Assembly (NCBI GenBank): GCA_026645935.1
Contig: JAPKMP010000005.1
Span: 124,001 to 188,000, forward strand
Direction: 5' to 3'
DNA from: Candidatus Villigracilaceae bacterium
GTDB lineage: Bacteria > Chloroflexota > Anaerolineae > Anaerolineales > Villigracilaceae
DNA: 64,000 nucleotides
Of this stretch, positions 30,039 through 41,060 are shown one piece after another (positions within the stretch are counted from its first letter, which is position 1; each line of letters begins with the position of its first letter). Under the pieces are notes generated by a model. It saw nothing but the letters and a program-made list of their open reading frames with translations. It was not told where the DNA came from and searched no databases. Made by a program: the position numbers and the translations under genes.

Positions 30039-31562
30039 ATGCCCATTACCCTCGACGGATCATCCCTCACCATTGAAAAACTTGTTGCAATTGCACGAGA
30101 TAATGAAAAGGTAGAACTTGCCCCCGAAGCATTGGAACGCATAAAAGTCTGCCGCGCCATGCTGGAGGAGAAACTCGCCAACAAAGAGATCATGTACGGC
30201 ACGAACACAGGCATCGGTGAGTTCTCAGAGACGATGCTCAACGATGAGCAGGTGAAGGAATTTCAGAAATATCTTATCTACAACCACGCCGCAGGCATCG
30301 GCGAACCCGCGCCAATAGAACATGTCCGTGCGGCGCTGGCAGGGCGCATCAACGTCCATGCACATGGCAATTCCGGTTGCAGGCCCGAGATTACACTGAC
30401 ACTGGTGGAGATGTTGAACAAAGGCGTCACACCGGTTGTTTGTCAAAAGGGATCAGTAGGCGCGAGCGGCGACCTCGCGCCGATGGCGCAAGCCGCGCTC
30501 CTGCTCATGGGCGAAGGAGAAGCCTTTTTCGAAGGCGAACGACTCGCAGGTCACGAAGCGATGCGGCGGGCTGGGATCGAAGCCCCAGGCTTGCAGGCGC
30601 GAGACGGTCTGGCCGCCATCAACGGCTCCAACCTGCTGACCGCCATGTCTGCGTTGCACATCTACGATATGGAACGTCTGCTCAAGCAGGCGGAGATCGC
30701 GGCGGCGATGTCCATCGAGGCGCTGCTCGGCAACCTCAAACCGTACAACACGAAGTTACATGAACTGCGCGGTTTCAACGGCGCAGTCACTTCTGCGAAA
30801 AATATCATGAAGGTCATCGAAGGCTCCGACCTGACCACGGGCAAAATGAAGACCAAAGTGCAGGATGCCTATTCGATGCGTTCCACTCCTCAGGTCATCG
30901 GCGCGGCGCGGGATGCGATTTCCTACGCAAGGTCACAAGTTGAAATTGAGTTGAACGGCGTGGGAGATAATCCCATCTTCGTGCCCGAGATGAAGCTGAC
31001 TCTCACGGGCGCAAACTTTCAAGGTTCCCCCGTTTCACTGCCGATGGATATGGCGGGCGCGGCGATCACGATGATGTGTGTGCTCTCGGAGCGGCGCATG
31101 AACCGGCTGACGAACCCGGCTCTTTCTCAGGGGCTGCCGGATTTCCTCGCCCATGAGCCTGGTTTCTACTCCGGGATGATGCTCAGCCAATACACCGCCG
31201 ATCACTTGATCGTCGAACAACGGATTTTATCCACACCCGCATCGATTCAATCCATCCCCGCCGCCGCGGACCAGGAGGACTTCGTCTCGATGGGCATGAA
31301 CACCGCCATTAAGAACGGACAGATACTCGATAACGCGTATGGCGTCATCGGCATCGAATTTATGGCGGCGGCGCAGGCGTTGGATTTCCGTGAATTTACA
31401 CCTGGTAAAGGTTCACTCAAAGCGCGCGAGGTGATTCGCAAGTATGTTGAGCATTTGCACGTGGATCGTCCGCTGTACAACGACCACAATGCGATGAAGG
31501 AGTTGGTGAAACGCGGGGAGATATTGGATGAAGTGGAAAAGACGGTGGGCAGGTTGGGATGA
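30039..31562 (+). CDS. hutH: Histidine ammonia-lyase family (MIO-dependent aromatic amino acid lyase)
   Basis: YGTNTGIGEF, GSVGASGDLAPMAQ (MIO-forming ASG), GNFQGSP-like ANFQGSPVSLPMD. ATG 30039 preceded by AAATAGGAG. Confidence 0.85.
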   Translation: MPITLDGSSLTIEKLVAIARDNEKVELAPEALERIKVCRAMLEEKLANKEIMYGTNTGIGEFSETMLNDEQVKEFQKYLIYNHAAGIGEPAPIEHVRAALAGRINVHAHGNSGCRPEITLTLVEMLNKGVTPVVCQKGSVGASGDLAPMAQAALLLMGEGEAFFEGERLAGHEAMRRAGIEAPGLQARDGLAAINGSNLLTAMSALHIYDMERLLKQAEIAAAMSIEALLGNLKPYNTKLHELRGFNGAVTSAKNIMKVIEGSDLTTGKMKTKVQDAYSMRSTPQVIGAARDAISYARSQVEIELNGVGDNPIFVPEMKLTLTGANFQGSPVSLPMDMAGAAITMMCVLSERRMNRLTNPALSQGLPDFLAHEPGFYSGMMLSQYTADHLIVEQRILSTPASIQSIPAAADQEDFVSMGMNTAIKNGQILDNAYGVIGIEFMAAAQALDFREFTPGKGSLKAREVIRKYVEHLHVDRPLYNDHNAMKELVKRGEILDEVEKTVGRLG

Positions 31563-31619
31563 ATAAATCGCGAACTGCCGGAGTTCATCCTTTCGCAGGC
31601 GGTTCTTCCTGAAGCCTCA

Positions 31620-34600
31620 TCATGGATTTAGTTCCGGCATTTCATCCAACATGCGCATGAATTCATCCACCACCCGCGGGTCGAAATATTTGCCCGATTG
31701 CTCGAGAATGTGTTCGCGGGTGCGTTCCACAGACCATTTTTCCCGGTAGGGACGATCCGAACGCAAGGCATCCCAGACGTCCACGACAGCGAAGAGGCGC
31801 GCAGCGAGGGGAATCTGTTCTGCCTTCAACTTGCGCGGATATCCGCTTCCATCCCACTTTTCATGATGAGCGAAGGGAATATCCAGCGCAGGATGCAAAT
31901 AGTTGATGGGCAGCAGCATTTCATAAGCATATCTTGGATGCTGGCGCATGACCTCCCATTCTTCGTCGGTCAACTTGGCGGGTTTGAGAAGGATGCTGTC
32001 GGGAACGCCCAGTTTGCCGATGTCGTGCAGTAAGGCGCCGCGCCGTATGTGGACCAGTTCGCGCGCATCGACGCCCATTCGTTCCGCCAATCGCGTGGTG
32101 AGTTCGGTCACCCGCTGCGTGTGTCCCTCCGTCTCCTTGTCGCGCAGGTCCATTGCGCGCGACCAACCGGCGATCGTGGCATCGTACGCCATGGCAAGTT
32201 CCTGGTTTGAACGCTGCATGCTTTCGAATAGCTCTGCGTTATCCACTGCAATGGCTGCCTGCCCGCCGAGTGTCTCCAGATAATTCATCCAGTCCGGGTC
32301 GGGGTGCAGAGGCGTGCGGTTGAAAATCTCCAGCACTCCTTTCAGCGCTCCTTTGGCAAGCAGGGGCACCCCGAAGTATTCCACAAACCCCTCTCCTTTA
32401 AGCAGGGGTGATCGTATAAATTCATCTTCCATCGCCCGCAAGTTGGGGATATGTAATATTTTCTGCTGCAAACCAACCTTCCCAGCCAGACCCTGCCCCA
32501 ACTTCAGGCGCGATCGCCGGATATTTGTTGTACGAAAACCTTTCCCTGCGACATATTCCAATGACATGCCAACCGGATTTATCAAGAGCACGTCGGCGGC
32601 GTCCACCTCCAATTGCGAGACGACTTCCTTCAACAATACCTCCAGCGAGAGACGCATGTCGAAGCTCGAACCGATGGTGCGGTCGATATCGTTCAAGGCC
32701 GTGATGCGTCTGAGTTGCACCTCCACCTTCGATTCGGCCTGTTTGCGCAGGAGGATGGCGGTCATCTGGCGGCTGATGGGAAGCATGCGCTGCAGGTCTT
32801 CCTCGGTAAACCGCTTGGCGCTCGAAAAATCCATCAGCCCGATGGTCTGGCCCGAGGTGACCAACGGAATGGTTATGGTCGAGCGAATGTTCAACAGGTG
32901 GAAGATGCGTGGAATGATGGCGCGGATGGGAGCGCGCAGCACATTCGGAAGGAAGGTTGTCTCGGTGAATTCGAGCATCCATCTTTGGATCTCCGATGGG
33001 TCGTCAGTAACAATACCTTCGGTATGGGAAAGCACATACTGGGTGTAGCTTCCCTCGCGGATCGGCAGGCGGATCTTTGGAATCGAAACACCGATGAAAT
33101 CCTCGATCTTCTGCCTGGTCTCGCTGGACAGCGTTTCGTTTTGCATATCAAGGTACTCCCCATCCGGCGTGATCAGGTAAATCGCGATATCCTCGCAATC
33201 GAACATGCTGAAGGCTTGCTGTGTAAAGAGGTTCGTAATGGTTTCGACCGATTCACCGCGGTTGGCGGCTTCGTTCAGGGTGGTGATAAGGGTCAGGTCC
33301 TGGGTGCGCCGGCGGATTTCCAGTTCCGCCTGTTTGCGCTCGGTGATGTCCTGAACCTGGCTGATGAAATACAGCGGTTCGCCATCCAAACCCCGCACGA
33401 GCGAAACGCTGAGCAATACCCAAACGGTATGTCCCATCTTATGGAAGTACCTTTTCTCCATCTGGTACGTCTGGGTCTCTCCTACCAGCGTCCGGCGCAC
33501 GTAATCGAGATCGGTTTCCAGGTCGTCGGGATGCGTGATGTCCTGGAAGGTTTTGACCAGCAATTCGTTCGCGGGGTAGCCGACAATATCGCACATGGCG
33601 CGGTTGACTCGCAGCCAGCGTCCCTCAGGCGAAACGAGCGCCATGCCGATAGATGCATACTCGAAGGCGCTGTAGAAACGTTGTTCGCTCTCTTGCAGCG
33701 CATCCTCCGCCTGTTTACGGTGGGTAATGTCGTTGATCACCGCAAGGAAGGCGCGCTCTTTCCCGGTTTCGACCAATTGCAAATGGACGTCCGCCGGATA
33801 TAAACTTCCGTCGGCGCGGCGGTGGGCGGTTTCAAAGTTGAGGATGGGCTTCTCACCCCGAAGCAGTGGTGCGATCGTTTCACGGAAAGACGCCTCGGTA
33901 AACTCCGGTTTAAGGTCGACCGGTGTTATCTTCTTCAAGTCCTCGAGAGAATATCCCAGGTTGAGAAGCGCGCCGCTGTTGGCATATTCGAACCTCAGGC
34001 TGTCCGGGTCGAAGATATATATTTCGTTCAGGCTGGCTTCCAGCACATTCGACAGCCGCCCGCGCGCCATCTCCGCCTGTTTGCGCTTGGTGACGTCCAT
34101 GGTGGTGAAGATGATCCGCGAATAGTCCTGTTCGTGGCCCGTGAAAACCGTCCAAGCCATGTTGACATCGATGAACCTGCCTGCCATCGTTTTATCGCGT
34201 CCCTCCCATGAGCTTGCAGTCTTGCCCTCCGAAATGGCCACCAGATAACCATAACTTGTGGATGATTCCTCCGAGCCCAGCGAGTGTACGATGAAGCGGA
34301 TCAAATCCTCCTTGTTTTCCGCATCGTACATCTCGAGGGCGGCTTTGTTCAGATCCAAAATCCGGGTCATCCGCCCGAAGCGAAGCACTTCCTGCGGGTG
34401 CGATTTGAAATAGTGTTGGAAATCGGTGATTCCCTCTTCTTTCAATTTGTCGATATTTACCTTTATTTGAGAGAAATCCTCCTCCCAGACAGCGATCGGG
34501 ACGTCCTCGAACAGGACGCGATAGCGCTGCTCCGATTCCAACAAAGCCTTCTCTGCGTGTTTACGTTCGGTGATGTCCAAGGTCGTCACGATCACCCGGG

Positions 34601-35858
34601 AATAGTCCTTTTCATGGCCGGGGAAAACCGACCAACTCAGATTGATCTGGATCGGCCTGCCGGTCAGGGTTTCATCGTAGCCCTCCCAACTTCGGCTTGT
34701 CCTGCCTTCCCCGATTGCGACCAGGTCTTCGGGAGCATTCTCCAATTCGCCTTTGCTGTTGGTCTGACGTGTAAGGTTGAGCAACTCCTCCCTGCTGTTC
34801 GCTTCGAACATTTTCACGGCCGTGTTGTTCACGTCTATGACGCGGATCATCTGCTCACAGCGAATCACTTCTTCAGGATGGGAGGCGAAATAGCCGCGCA
34901 GGTCAGTGACGCCCTGTTCCTTCAAAGAATCCAGATACTCCTTCACCTCCGAAAAATCCTCCTCCCAAATGGCGATCGGGACATCCTCGAACAGGGCACG
35001 GAAACGCGTCTCGCTCGTCCGCAGGGATTCATTCACTTCCAACCGCTCGGTGATATCGCGCAATATGGCGGTGTAGATTTTCCTGCCGCCAACCTCCGCC
35101 TGTGAGATGGATATTTCCGCAGGAAATTCCACGCCGTCGGATCGCATGCAGGTAAGCTGTCCAAGCTTCCCCATCGCGCGCCGGGTCTGATTGGTCTGCC
35201 CAAAGACATGGATATGCCTCCGATGCGCCTCGCGGAATCTTTCCGGAATGAACCGGTCCAGCGGCTGACCCATCGCCTCGACCGCCGGGCAGCCGAACAT
35301 CAATTCCGCAGCCGGGTTGAAGAGGATGATGCGCTGGTCTTCATCCAGCGAGAGGATGGCGTCCATTGCCGTCTCCACCAGGCTGGAAATTTGAGCCTGG
35401 CTCTCGCGCAGTTTTTCATCCGTCCGCTTGCGTTCAGTGACATCGCGGCTGATGCAGATGAACCCGATGGGGTTCCCCGCCTCGTTTCGGACCACCGAAA
35501 CCGAAGACCAGACCCAGATGCGCACCCCGTCTTTGCGGACCCTTGTCACTTCGCCCGACCATTTTCCCATCCGCCGCGCTATGGTCAACGGATTGCTTTT
35601 TCCATTTACGGTTGGCTTGGTCTTAAGGAGTCTATTGAAGTTCTTCCCAACCGCCTCTTCCGCCTTCCAGCCAAAGGTATGCTCAGCCGCCGCATTCCAA
35701 CCAATGATGGTAAAACGGTTATTCAAGGCGATCATCGCATCGGGGATGTGATGTGCCATATTAACAATAAAAGTGGAATGGTCTCCGTGAGATGCCAAAT
35801 CCTTTTTAAAGCTTCTCGCCGGTTTCACGCTGGTCTTGATCTTCGATCTCGCGTTCAT
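31620..35858 (-). CDS. Multi-PAS/GAF sensor with C-terminal HD-GYP domain
   Basis: Repeated PAS/PAC motifs ([14 protein letters not shown]), GAF region, HD-GYP motifs [12 protein letters not shown] and [11 protein letters not shown]. Confidence 0.9.
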   Translation of the reverse strand: MNARSKIKTSVKPARSFKKDLASHGDHSTFIVNMAHHIPDAMIALNNRFTIIGWNAAAEHTFGWKAEEAVGKNFNRLLKTKPTVNGKSNPLTIARRMGKWSGEVTRVRKDGVRIWVWSSVSVVRNEAGNPIGFICISRDVTERKRTDEKLRESQAQISSLVETAMDAILSLDEDQRIILFNPAAELMFGCPAVEAMGQPLDRFIPERFREAHRRHIHVFGQTNQTRRAMGKLGQLTCMRSDGVEFPAEISISQAEVGGRKIYTAILRDITERLEVNESLRTSETRFRALFEDVPIAIWEEDFSEVKEYLDSLKEQGVTDLRGYFASHPEEVIRCEQMIRVIDVNNTAVKMFEANSREELLNLTRQTNSKGELENAPEDLVAIGEGRTSRSWEGYDETLTGRPIQINLSWSVFPGHEKDYSRVIVTTLDITERKHAEKALLESEQRYRVLFEDVPIAVWEEDFSQIKVNIDKLKEEGITDFQHYFKSHPQEVLRFGRMTRILDLNKAALEMYDAENKEDLIRFIVHSLGSEESSTSYGYLVAISEGKTASSWEGRDKTMAGRFIDVNMAWTVFTGHEQDYSRIIFTTMDVTKRKQAEMARGRLSNVLEASLNEIYIFDPDSLRFEYANSGALLNLGYSLEDLKKITPVDLKPEFTEASFRETIAPLLRGEKPILNFETAHRRADGSLYPADVHLQLVETGKERAFLAVINDITHRKQAEDALQESEQRFYSAFEYASIGMALVSPEGRWLRVNRAMCDIVGYPANELLVKTFQDITHPDDLETDLDYVRRTLVGETQTYQMEKRYFHKMGHTVWVLLSVSLVRGLDGEPLYFISQVQDITERKQAELEIRRRTQDLTLITTLNEAANRGESVETITNLFTQQAFSMFDCEDIAIYLITPDGEYLDMQNETLSSETRQKIEDFIGVSIPKIRLPIREGSYTQYVLSHTEGIVTDDPSEIQRWMLEFTETTFLPNVLRAPIRAIIPRIFHLLNIRSTITIPLVTSGQTIGLMDFSSAKRFTEEDLQRMLPISRQMTAILLRKQAESKVEVQLRRITALNDIDRTIGSSFDMRLSLEVLLKEVVSQLEVDAADVLLINPVGMSLEYVAGKGFRTTNIRRSRLKLGQGLAGKVGLQQKILHIPNLRAMEDEFIRSPLLKGEGFVEYFGVPLLAKGALKGVLEIFNRTPLHPDPDWMNYLETLGGQAAIAVDNAELFESMQRSNQELAMAYDATIAGWSRAMDLRDKETEGHTQRVTELTTRLAERMGVDARELVHIRRGALLHDIGKLGVPDSILLKPAKLTDEEWEVMRQHPRYAYEMLLPINYLHPALDIPFAHHEKWDGSGYPRKLKAEQIPLAARLFAVVDVWDALRSDRPYREKWSVERTREHILEQSGKYFDPRVVDEFMRMLDEMPELNP

Positions 35859-36058
35859 TGATGCCTCGCAACATTTCAGTAATTTTCCCCCGGGGATATA
35901 AGGAAAGCATCATAAATATAACCCCCCCGCACGCTCACCGTCATTACAATTCCCTAACATCCAACCGATGTGAGCGCTTTATTTCACAATAGGCATTCGT
36001 AACATTTGTGGTCCGGTTCTGAATATGTTTTTGCGTTACAAAAATTCCCCAAATCCGA

Positions 36059-38539
36059 TCAAATCCCGGATTTGTTTACAAGAACGGATTCTTTTTCATC
36101 AGGCGGCGTCAATGCATACTGAATAGCCTCGTCCAATTTCATGGCTCTCCCAAAATCCCAGGACGCCATGAAGGATGTTTCTCCCAAACGCTCACGCGCC
36201 GTTGGCATTAAAGTGGTATACAGTTGCTCGCGCGCAGGGGTGGGCTGGAAACCCAGGTTTTGATGAAGTTTTTCCGCGGCACCCCAAATTCGGGCCGCGC
36301 GGTCAAAATATCCCTGAACTGCGTTCAATTGCGCTAATGCTTTGAGGTTGTAAGTAATACCCACTTTATCCATGACTTCAACCCTGAGATTCAGGCCCTC
36401 TGAGTAGTGTTCCCGGGCTTGACGAAATCTCCCCTCCAATCGTTCCAAATTTCCCAGCCCTTCCAGGCCTGCTGCGATGTGCCACTTATCTTTTGACGCT
36501 CTTGAAATGCCCAGCCCTTGAAGCACATAAGGCTTAGCGGCTTCCAGGTTCCCGATTGCAATATGAGTCTCAGCCAGATAATAGGAGAGCCTGCAAACCC
36601 ATAAGTCTTCCTTCAATTCCTTGAACAGCTGCAAGCTTTCGACTTGCAGGGGAATGCATTCAAGATAATGATGGTGATCGAGTTCGATTGCCGCCAGTTC
36701 CATCAACGCCCATGCAATTCGCTTTTTGTCGCCGAGATTCTGCGCCAGCCACAACGATTCTTGGATGAAAGCGATCTGCCCTGAATAATCGCCCTCGGCG
36801 CGGGCAAAATCAGCCCTCAGCAACAAGGCTCGTGCGCGTGCCAGGGTCGGCGAAGTGTGCGCCGCCAGAAGTTGTTTCATCCACTCGCGGCCCTCAGTGA
36901 GATAACCGCGATACAACCACAGGGGCCATACATAAGCCATCAGCTCCAATCCCTGCCCCGTCCGCTCCCCGGATGGGACACCGGTATCCCCGTTATCGAG
37001 CGACCACGTCAATGCCGCGCGCAGGTTGTCGATTTCAGCCTCAGCCCAATCCAACGAACTCTTCTCGGCAAATAACCTTGGCTCAGCCTCTTCTGCCGTT
37101 TTCAGGAAATGGGCAAAGTGACGATCACGCAGGGCTTCCATCTCACCCTGGGATTTGAGCCTTTCGCGCGCGAAATCAAGGATCGTTTGAAGCATTTTAT
37201 AACGCGGCTCGATCTTTGACTGCCATTCCACGATGACAAGTGACTTGTTCACCAATTGTGAAAGCAGATCAAGCAGTTGATCCGTCGGTACCAGGGATGG
37301 ATCGCTGGCCACCGATTCCGCCGCTTCCAATGTCCAACCGCCTGAGAATATCGAAAGCCTTTCAAGCAATTTCCCTTCCGCCTCCGAAAGCAGACTTCGG
37401 CTCCATTCTATTGTCGCCTGCAGAGTTTGATGGCGCGGCATGGTCGTGCTTCCCCCGCTCAATAATTGAAAACTGGTTTCAAGGCGCGTCGCGATTTGTT
37501 GGATGGATAACGCTGTCATCCTTGCTGCGGCAAGTTCAATGGCAAGTGGAATTCCGTCCAGACGGCGGCATATCTGTGCGACAAAAGTAGCATTTCCATC
37601 ATTGAGTTCAAAGGGTGGAAAGGCCGCCTGCGCGCGTTCGACGAACAATCTTACCGATTCGAACCGGGAAAAGATATCCGCACTCGAGGCATCATCCTTC
37701 GGCAGGGAAAGGGAGGGCACACGGAAATGCGTCTCGCCAGGGATGTTGAGAATCTCGCGGCTCGTTGCGAGGATTTGCACATGCGGGCAAACGCGCAGGA
37801 TGTCTTCTGCAAACTTCGCGGCGGCAGAAACAATTTGCTCACAGTTATCGAGTATCAGCAAAACATGTTTTGTCCGCAGGTATTTTGTAATCGCCTCTTT
37901 CAACGCGCTGTCTTGCGCCTCTGGGATATGCAGAGTCGTAGATACGGCCTGCAGCACTAGAGCGGGATCCAGGATCGAAGCCAGTTCGATCAACCAAATA
38001 CCATCTTCAAATTCTTTGGTCAGGTGTCTTGCCGTCTCGAGCGCCAACCTTGTCTTACCGCAGCCGCCGCTACCTGTCAGTGTGACCAGCCTGGCTTTCT
38101 CGTGAGTAGGATCAAGAAGTTGTTTGATCTCTGCTATCTCGCGCCCACGCCCGATGAAACTGGTGAGATGAAGGGGAAGGTTGGTTTGTACATTCTCCTC
38201 CATTTGCAGTGATTCCACCACTTCCTTTCGGGCGGAACTTGATAAAGTAAGGATGCCGCCCCGCGGCAACTCTTCGCCCCGCGCCTGAGCCGCAAGATCG
38301 ACAAGCCGCGCCACGATCTCCGGCTCATCCTCAAGATATAACGCTGGGATGAACAATGCGGTCAGGGCGGAAAGATCGGGTGCGCGTTGGTTTTGCTCCA
38401 GGCGGCTGATCTGCGCTTCGCTGTATCCCACTGCAATTGCAACTTCACGCTGGGTCAGTCGTACGCGCCGACGCAGATACCTCAACAGGTCGCCGAAAGT
38501 AATGAATGAATCAAGAGGGATGGAAGATTCACCGGGCAT
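36059..38539 (-). CDS. XRE-HTH, NB-ARC ATPase, TPR regulator (STAND family)
   Basis: LRRRVRLTQREVAIAVGYSEAQISRLEQNQRAPD; TGSGGCGKTRLALETA; LLILDNCEQ; LEDEPEIVARL; TPR-like C-terminus. Confidence 0.85.
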   Translation of the reverse strand: MPGESSIPLDSFITFGDLLRYLRRRVRLTQREVAIAVGYSEAQISRLEQNQRAPDLSALTALFIPALYLEDEPEIVARLVDLAAQARGEELPRGGILTLSSSARKEVVESLQMEENVQTNLPLHLTSFIGRGREIAEIKQLLDPTHEKARLVTLTGSGGCGKTRLALETARHLTKEFEDGIWLIELASILDPALVLQAVSTTLHIPEAQDSALKEAITKYLRTKHVLLILDNCEQIVSAAAKFAEDILRVCPHVQILATSREILNIPGETHFRVPSLSLPKDDASSADIFSRFESVRLFVERAQAAFPPFELNDGNATFVAQICRRLDGIPLAIELAAARMTALSIQQIATRLETSFQLLSGGSTTMPRHQTLQATIEWSRSLLSEAEGKLLERLSIFSGGWTLEAAESVASDPSLVPTDQLLDLLSQLVNKSLVIVEWQSKIEPRYKMLQTILDFARERLKSQGEMEALRDRHFAHFLKTAEEAEPRLFAEKSSLDWAEAEIDNLRAALTWSLDNGDTGVPSGERTGQGLELMAYVWPLWLYRGYLTEGREWMKQLLAAHTSPTLARARALLLRADFARAEGDYSGQIAFIQESLWLAQNLGDKKRIAWALMELAAIELDHHHYLECIPLQVESLQLFKELKEDLWVCRLSYYLAETHIAIGNLEAAKPYVLQGLGISRASKDKWHIAAGLEGLGNLERLEGRFRQAREHYSEGLNLRVEVMDKVGITYNLKALAQLNAVQGYFDRAARIWGAAEKLHQNLGFQPTPAREQLYTTLMPTARERLGETSFMASWDFGRAMKLDEAIQYALTPPDEKESVLVNKSGI

Positions 38540-38630
38540 CTTTCCATCAAGTTTACTCCCAAGTTGGTAAGAAATGTCATATATGGAAACCCTGGCTCCG
38601 CTACACTGCGGTTATTGAACAAGGAGCGAT

Positions 38631-38816
38631 ATGCGACGGATTATTGAACGAGTTGTGACGGTTGTGACGACCACCACCTGGACGATCACCTGGAGGGAGG
38701 ATCCGCCTCCCGCCCCGCCCGAAGCGGGTCCGGCGCTTCCCGCCGAATCTTCGCCCGAAACTGCTCCGCCCGAGCCGATTCCCAAGGAGGCTGACCCGCC
38801 AGAGAAGATGAATTGA
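38631..38816 (+). CDS. Small Thr/Pro-rich protein (61 aa)
   Basis: AAGGAG at 38621 upstream of ATG 38631: MRRIIERVVTVVTTTTWTITWREDPPPAPPE…. Confidence 0.5.
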   Translation: MRRIIERVVTVVTTTTWTITWREDPPPAPPEAGPALPAESSPETAPPEPIPKEADPPEKMN

Positions 38817-38865
38817 CTTTATCCGTATCGCCGTAAACCCAAATCATTTTTCGAAAGGAAAAAAC

Positions 38866-39606
38866 ATGAACACAAAAAATCCGTCCGTTTTATTTTTCAT
38901 TTTCGCTCTCCTTGCCCTCCTGCTCGGCGCATGCGCCCTTAGCGCTCAAGGCGATGACCCGACCCTTGTAGTCAAAGCCTTCTACGACGCGTTCAACGAA
39001 GGCGACATTGAAAAGGCAATGAGCTTGACCGCCGAAGACTATGTGATGAACGATCCCTTCGGCACCTACAATCGTGCAGATGCCGCCATCCAATGGCAGG
39101 CGGTCTACGACGCTGGGCTCACCTTCAACCAGACGAACTTCGTCCACTCCGGAAACGGACGCGTTACTTCCTGCTATGAAGTCTTCGAGAACGGCACTTC
39201 CATCGATAAAGGCTGCGGCAACGTCACCCACGTGGTGGACGGAAAGATCGTCTATGATGGGCTCGAAAACGCCGAACAGATCTGGGTCGTGCAGAAATAT
39301 TACGAAGCGCTCAACGCCGGGAATCTCGACGCCGCCATGTCTTATATTGCGACCGATGCGATGTTCATCAACCCGACAGGCACCTACGAAGGCGCGGATT
39401 CGATCCGCGAATCGCTCGAAGGCTTGGTGAAGGACGGCATCACCTTCAACCTGAGCAATTTCCGCAACACCGATGGGACTGTTGTTTACGACTACGAAGT
39501 CCTGCAAGGCGGGGATGTGCTCGACAAAGGCACGAACGGACTGACACAGGTCAAGGACGGTTGGATCGTCTTTGATGGCACGGAAGAAACCCTGCCTGCA
39601 CGATAG
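38866..39606 (+). CDS. Lipoprotein with two tandem SnoaL/NTF2-like domains
   Basis: LLLGACALS lipobox; repeated AMSLTAEDYVMNDPFGTY / AMSYIATDAMFINPTGTY and VVDGKIVYDG / VKDGWIVFDG. Confidence 0.75.
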   Translation: MNTKNPSVLFFIFALLALLLGACALSAQGDDPTLVVKAFYDAFNEGDIEKAMSLTAEDYVMNDPFGTYNRADAAIQWQAVYDAGLTFNQTNFVHSGNGRVTSCYEVFENGTSIDKGCGNVTHVVDGKIVYDGLENAEQIWVVQKYYEALNAGNLDAAMSYIATDAMFINPTGTYEGADSIRESLEGLVKDGITFNLSNFRNTDGTVVYDYEVLQGGDVLDKGTNGLTQVKDGWIVFDGTEETLPAR

Positions 39607-39616
39607 CCTATATGCC

Positions 39617-39656
39617 AAAAAAGGACGCAGCGTTTTGCTTCGCTGTGTCCTTTTTG
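39617..39656 (+). terminator. Rho-independent terminator
   Basis: AAAAAAGGACGCAGCG…CGCTGTGTCCTTTTT. Confidence 0.8.
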
Positions 39657-39687
39657 GTTATTCAAAGTAACAAAAATCACCTTGCAA

Positions 39688-39739
39688 ATTGTCACTCTTT
39701 GAGACAATCGTAGTCATGCTTTGCTTTGCTTAGCATGAC
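39688..39739. repeat. Two consecutive hairpins, intergenic
   Basis: ATTGTC…GACAAT (39688-39708) and GTCATGCT…AGCATGAC (39713-39739). Confidence 0.5.
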
Positions 39740-39944
39740 ACCTGAAAGCGTTAGGCAATTAAAGTTACCCTGAGTCGGTCTCAATAGATCCGACAATCTT
39801 CAATCGAGGCATCTTTAAGGTCCTGATTGACGTGACGATCCAGTATCCCTATTGCATGAGTGCTCTGCCGCAGTCCCCGGCGGCAGGGATGCCACCTTGA
39901 GCAAGGTAATCGCATGACTTTTGCAAGAAGGCTAGCAAATAAAG

Positions 39945-41003
39945 TTATCTCTCCACACTTACGATCCCACCCACAGCATTCAAACGGAGGGTCCACGTAC
40001 TGCCGGGTTGAAATTGTTGAAACTCTGTAACCGAACCGGGGGAATAGCCGATCTGTCCGTCGCTCGAGCTGAATGTGACCTGGAAGGATTCAGTGCTGTC
40101 ACCGATGCGTTGTCCGCTGAAAACGGACGGCTCCGCATACACCGGGTAAAGGTCGTCCCCATCCAACTCATAAGTCTGGATGGTCGTCCATTCATCCACG
40201 GTATAACTGCAATACTGTTCGGTTTCGGTGCGGCATTCGGTGACAACCTCGGCGTATCCGTTGCCCCTGTCGATCGTTTTATCCTCGCAGATCTCCTGGC
40301 TCTCCGTTCGGCAGGAGACGTTGTACGCGTCTGAAGGCGGACTGCCGCGCTCGTTGTTATGGTCAACCGCACGGACTTCCTGAACGGGGACCGATGTCTT
40401 CCAATACACGCTGGTTACCGTCCCTTCCACGGTACGGCTCGGTAAAACGAATAGAAACAGAATTGCGCCGCAGCATAACAACAGAAAGGCGCCGATTCCC
40501 GCCGCGATCATCCAGTTGAATTTTTTCGGCTTTTCCTGTGGAACCGGCATTGCACCAGCCTGGGGCTGCGCAGGTTTTGCCGGAGCAGGCTGGGTAACCT
40601 TTATCGGCGCACCGCAGTTGACACATTTCTTCGCCATTCCCGTGTTCTCGCTCCCGCAATTCGAGCAGATGAGTACCTTCGGCGCGGACGGAGCCGCCTG
40701 CATCACCTGCCCCGCTTGACGCGACTTGCCTTCCTTTAGATCCGCTCCGCACTGCGAGCAGGTCAATGCCGTTGCCGGGTTGCGCGTGCCGCAGAATCCA
40801 CAGTGGATATCCGCCCCGGCTTTCGCGGCTTGGACCACTTTGTCATCTGTGATGAGCTTCTCCTCCACAGCACGCTGGAATTGAACGTTCTCAGGCTGCG
40901 GCGCGCCGCAATTCTCACAGGTCTTCACCGGACCCGGGTTGCGCCCATCGCAGTTCGGGCAGACCCATTCAAGTTGCACAACACCTTTTGTTCTTCTTTG
41001 CAT
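39945..41003 (-). CDS. Membrane protein with three N-terminal zinc ribbons
   Basis: CPNCDGRNPGPVKTCENCG, CGFCGTRNPATALTCSQCG, CSNCGSENTGMAKKCVNCG, then TM IAAGIGAFLLLCCGAILFLFVL. Confidence 0.75.
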   Translation of the reverse strand: MQRRTKGVVQLEWVCPNCDGRNPGPVKTCENCGAPQPENVQFQRAVEEKLITDDKVVQAAKAGADIHCGFCGTRNPATALTCSQCGADLKEGKSRQAGQVMQAAPSAPKVLICSNCGSENTGMAKKCVNCGAPIKVTQPAPAKPAQPQAGAMPVPQEKPKKFNWMIAAGIGAFLLLCCGAILFLFVLPSRTVEGTVTSVYWKTSVPVQEVRAVDHNNERGSPPSDAYNVSCRTESQEICEDKTIDRGNGYAEVVTECRTETEQYCSYTVDEWTTIQTYELDGDDLYPVYAEPSVFSGQRIGDSTESFQVTFSSSDGQIGYSPGSVTEFQQFQPGSTWTLRLNAVGGIVSVER

Positions 41004-41060
41004 CGAGAACTCCTGTTGATCTGGCGCAGAGTCTATTATGATGATGACTCCGCAAAAATT

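Noticed and set aside
32613-35861. Plus-strand ORFs opposite the PAS/HD-GYP gene (32613-33803, 34284-35105, 35208-35861)
   Set aside because: Antisense shadows of repeated PAS sequence; no recognisable domains.
39781-39996. 71-aa minus-strand ORF as a transposase remnant
   Set aside because: No recognisable transposase motif; not supportable from sequence alone.
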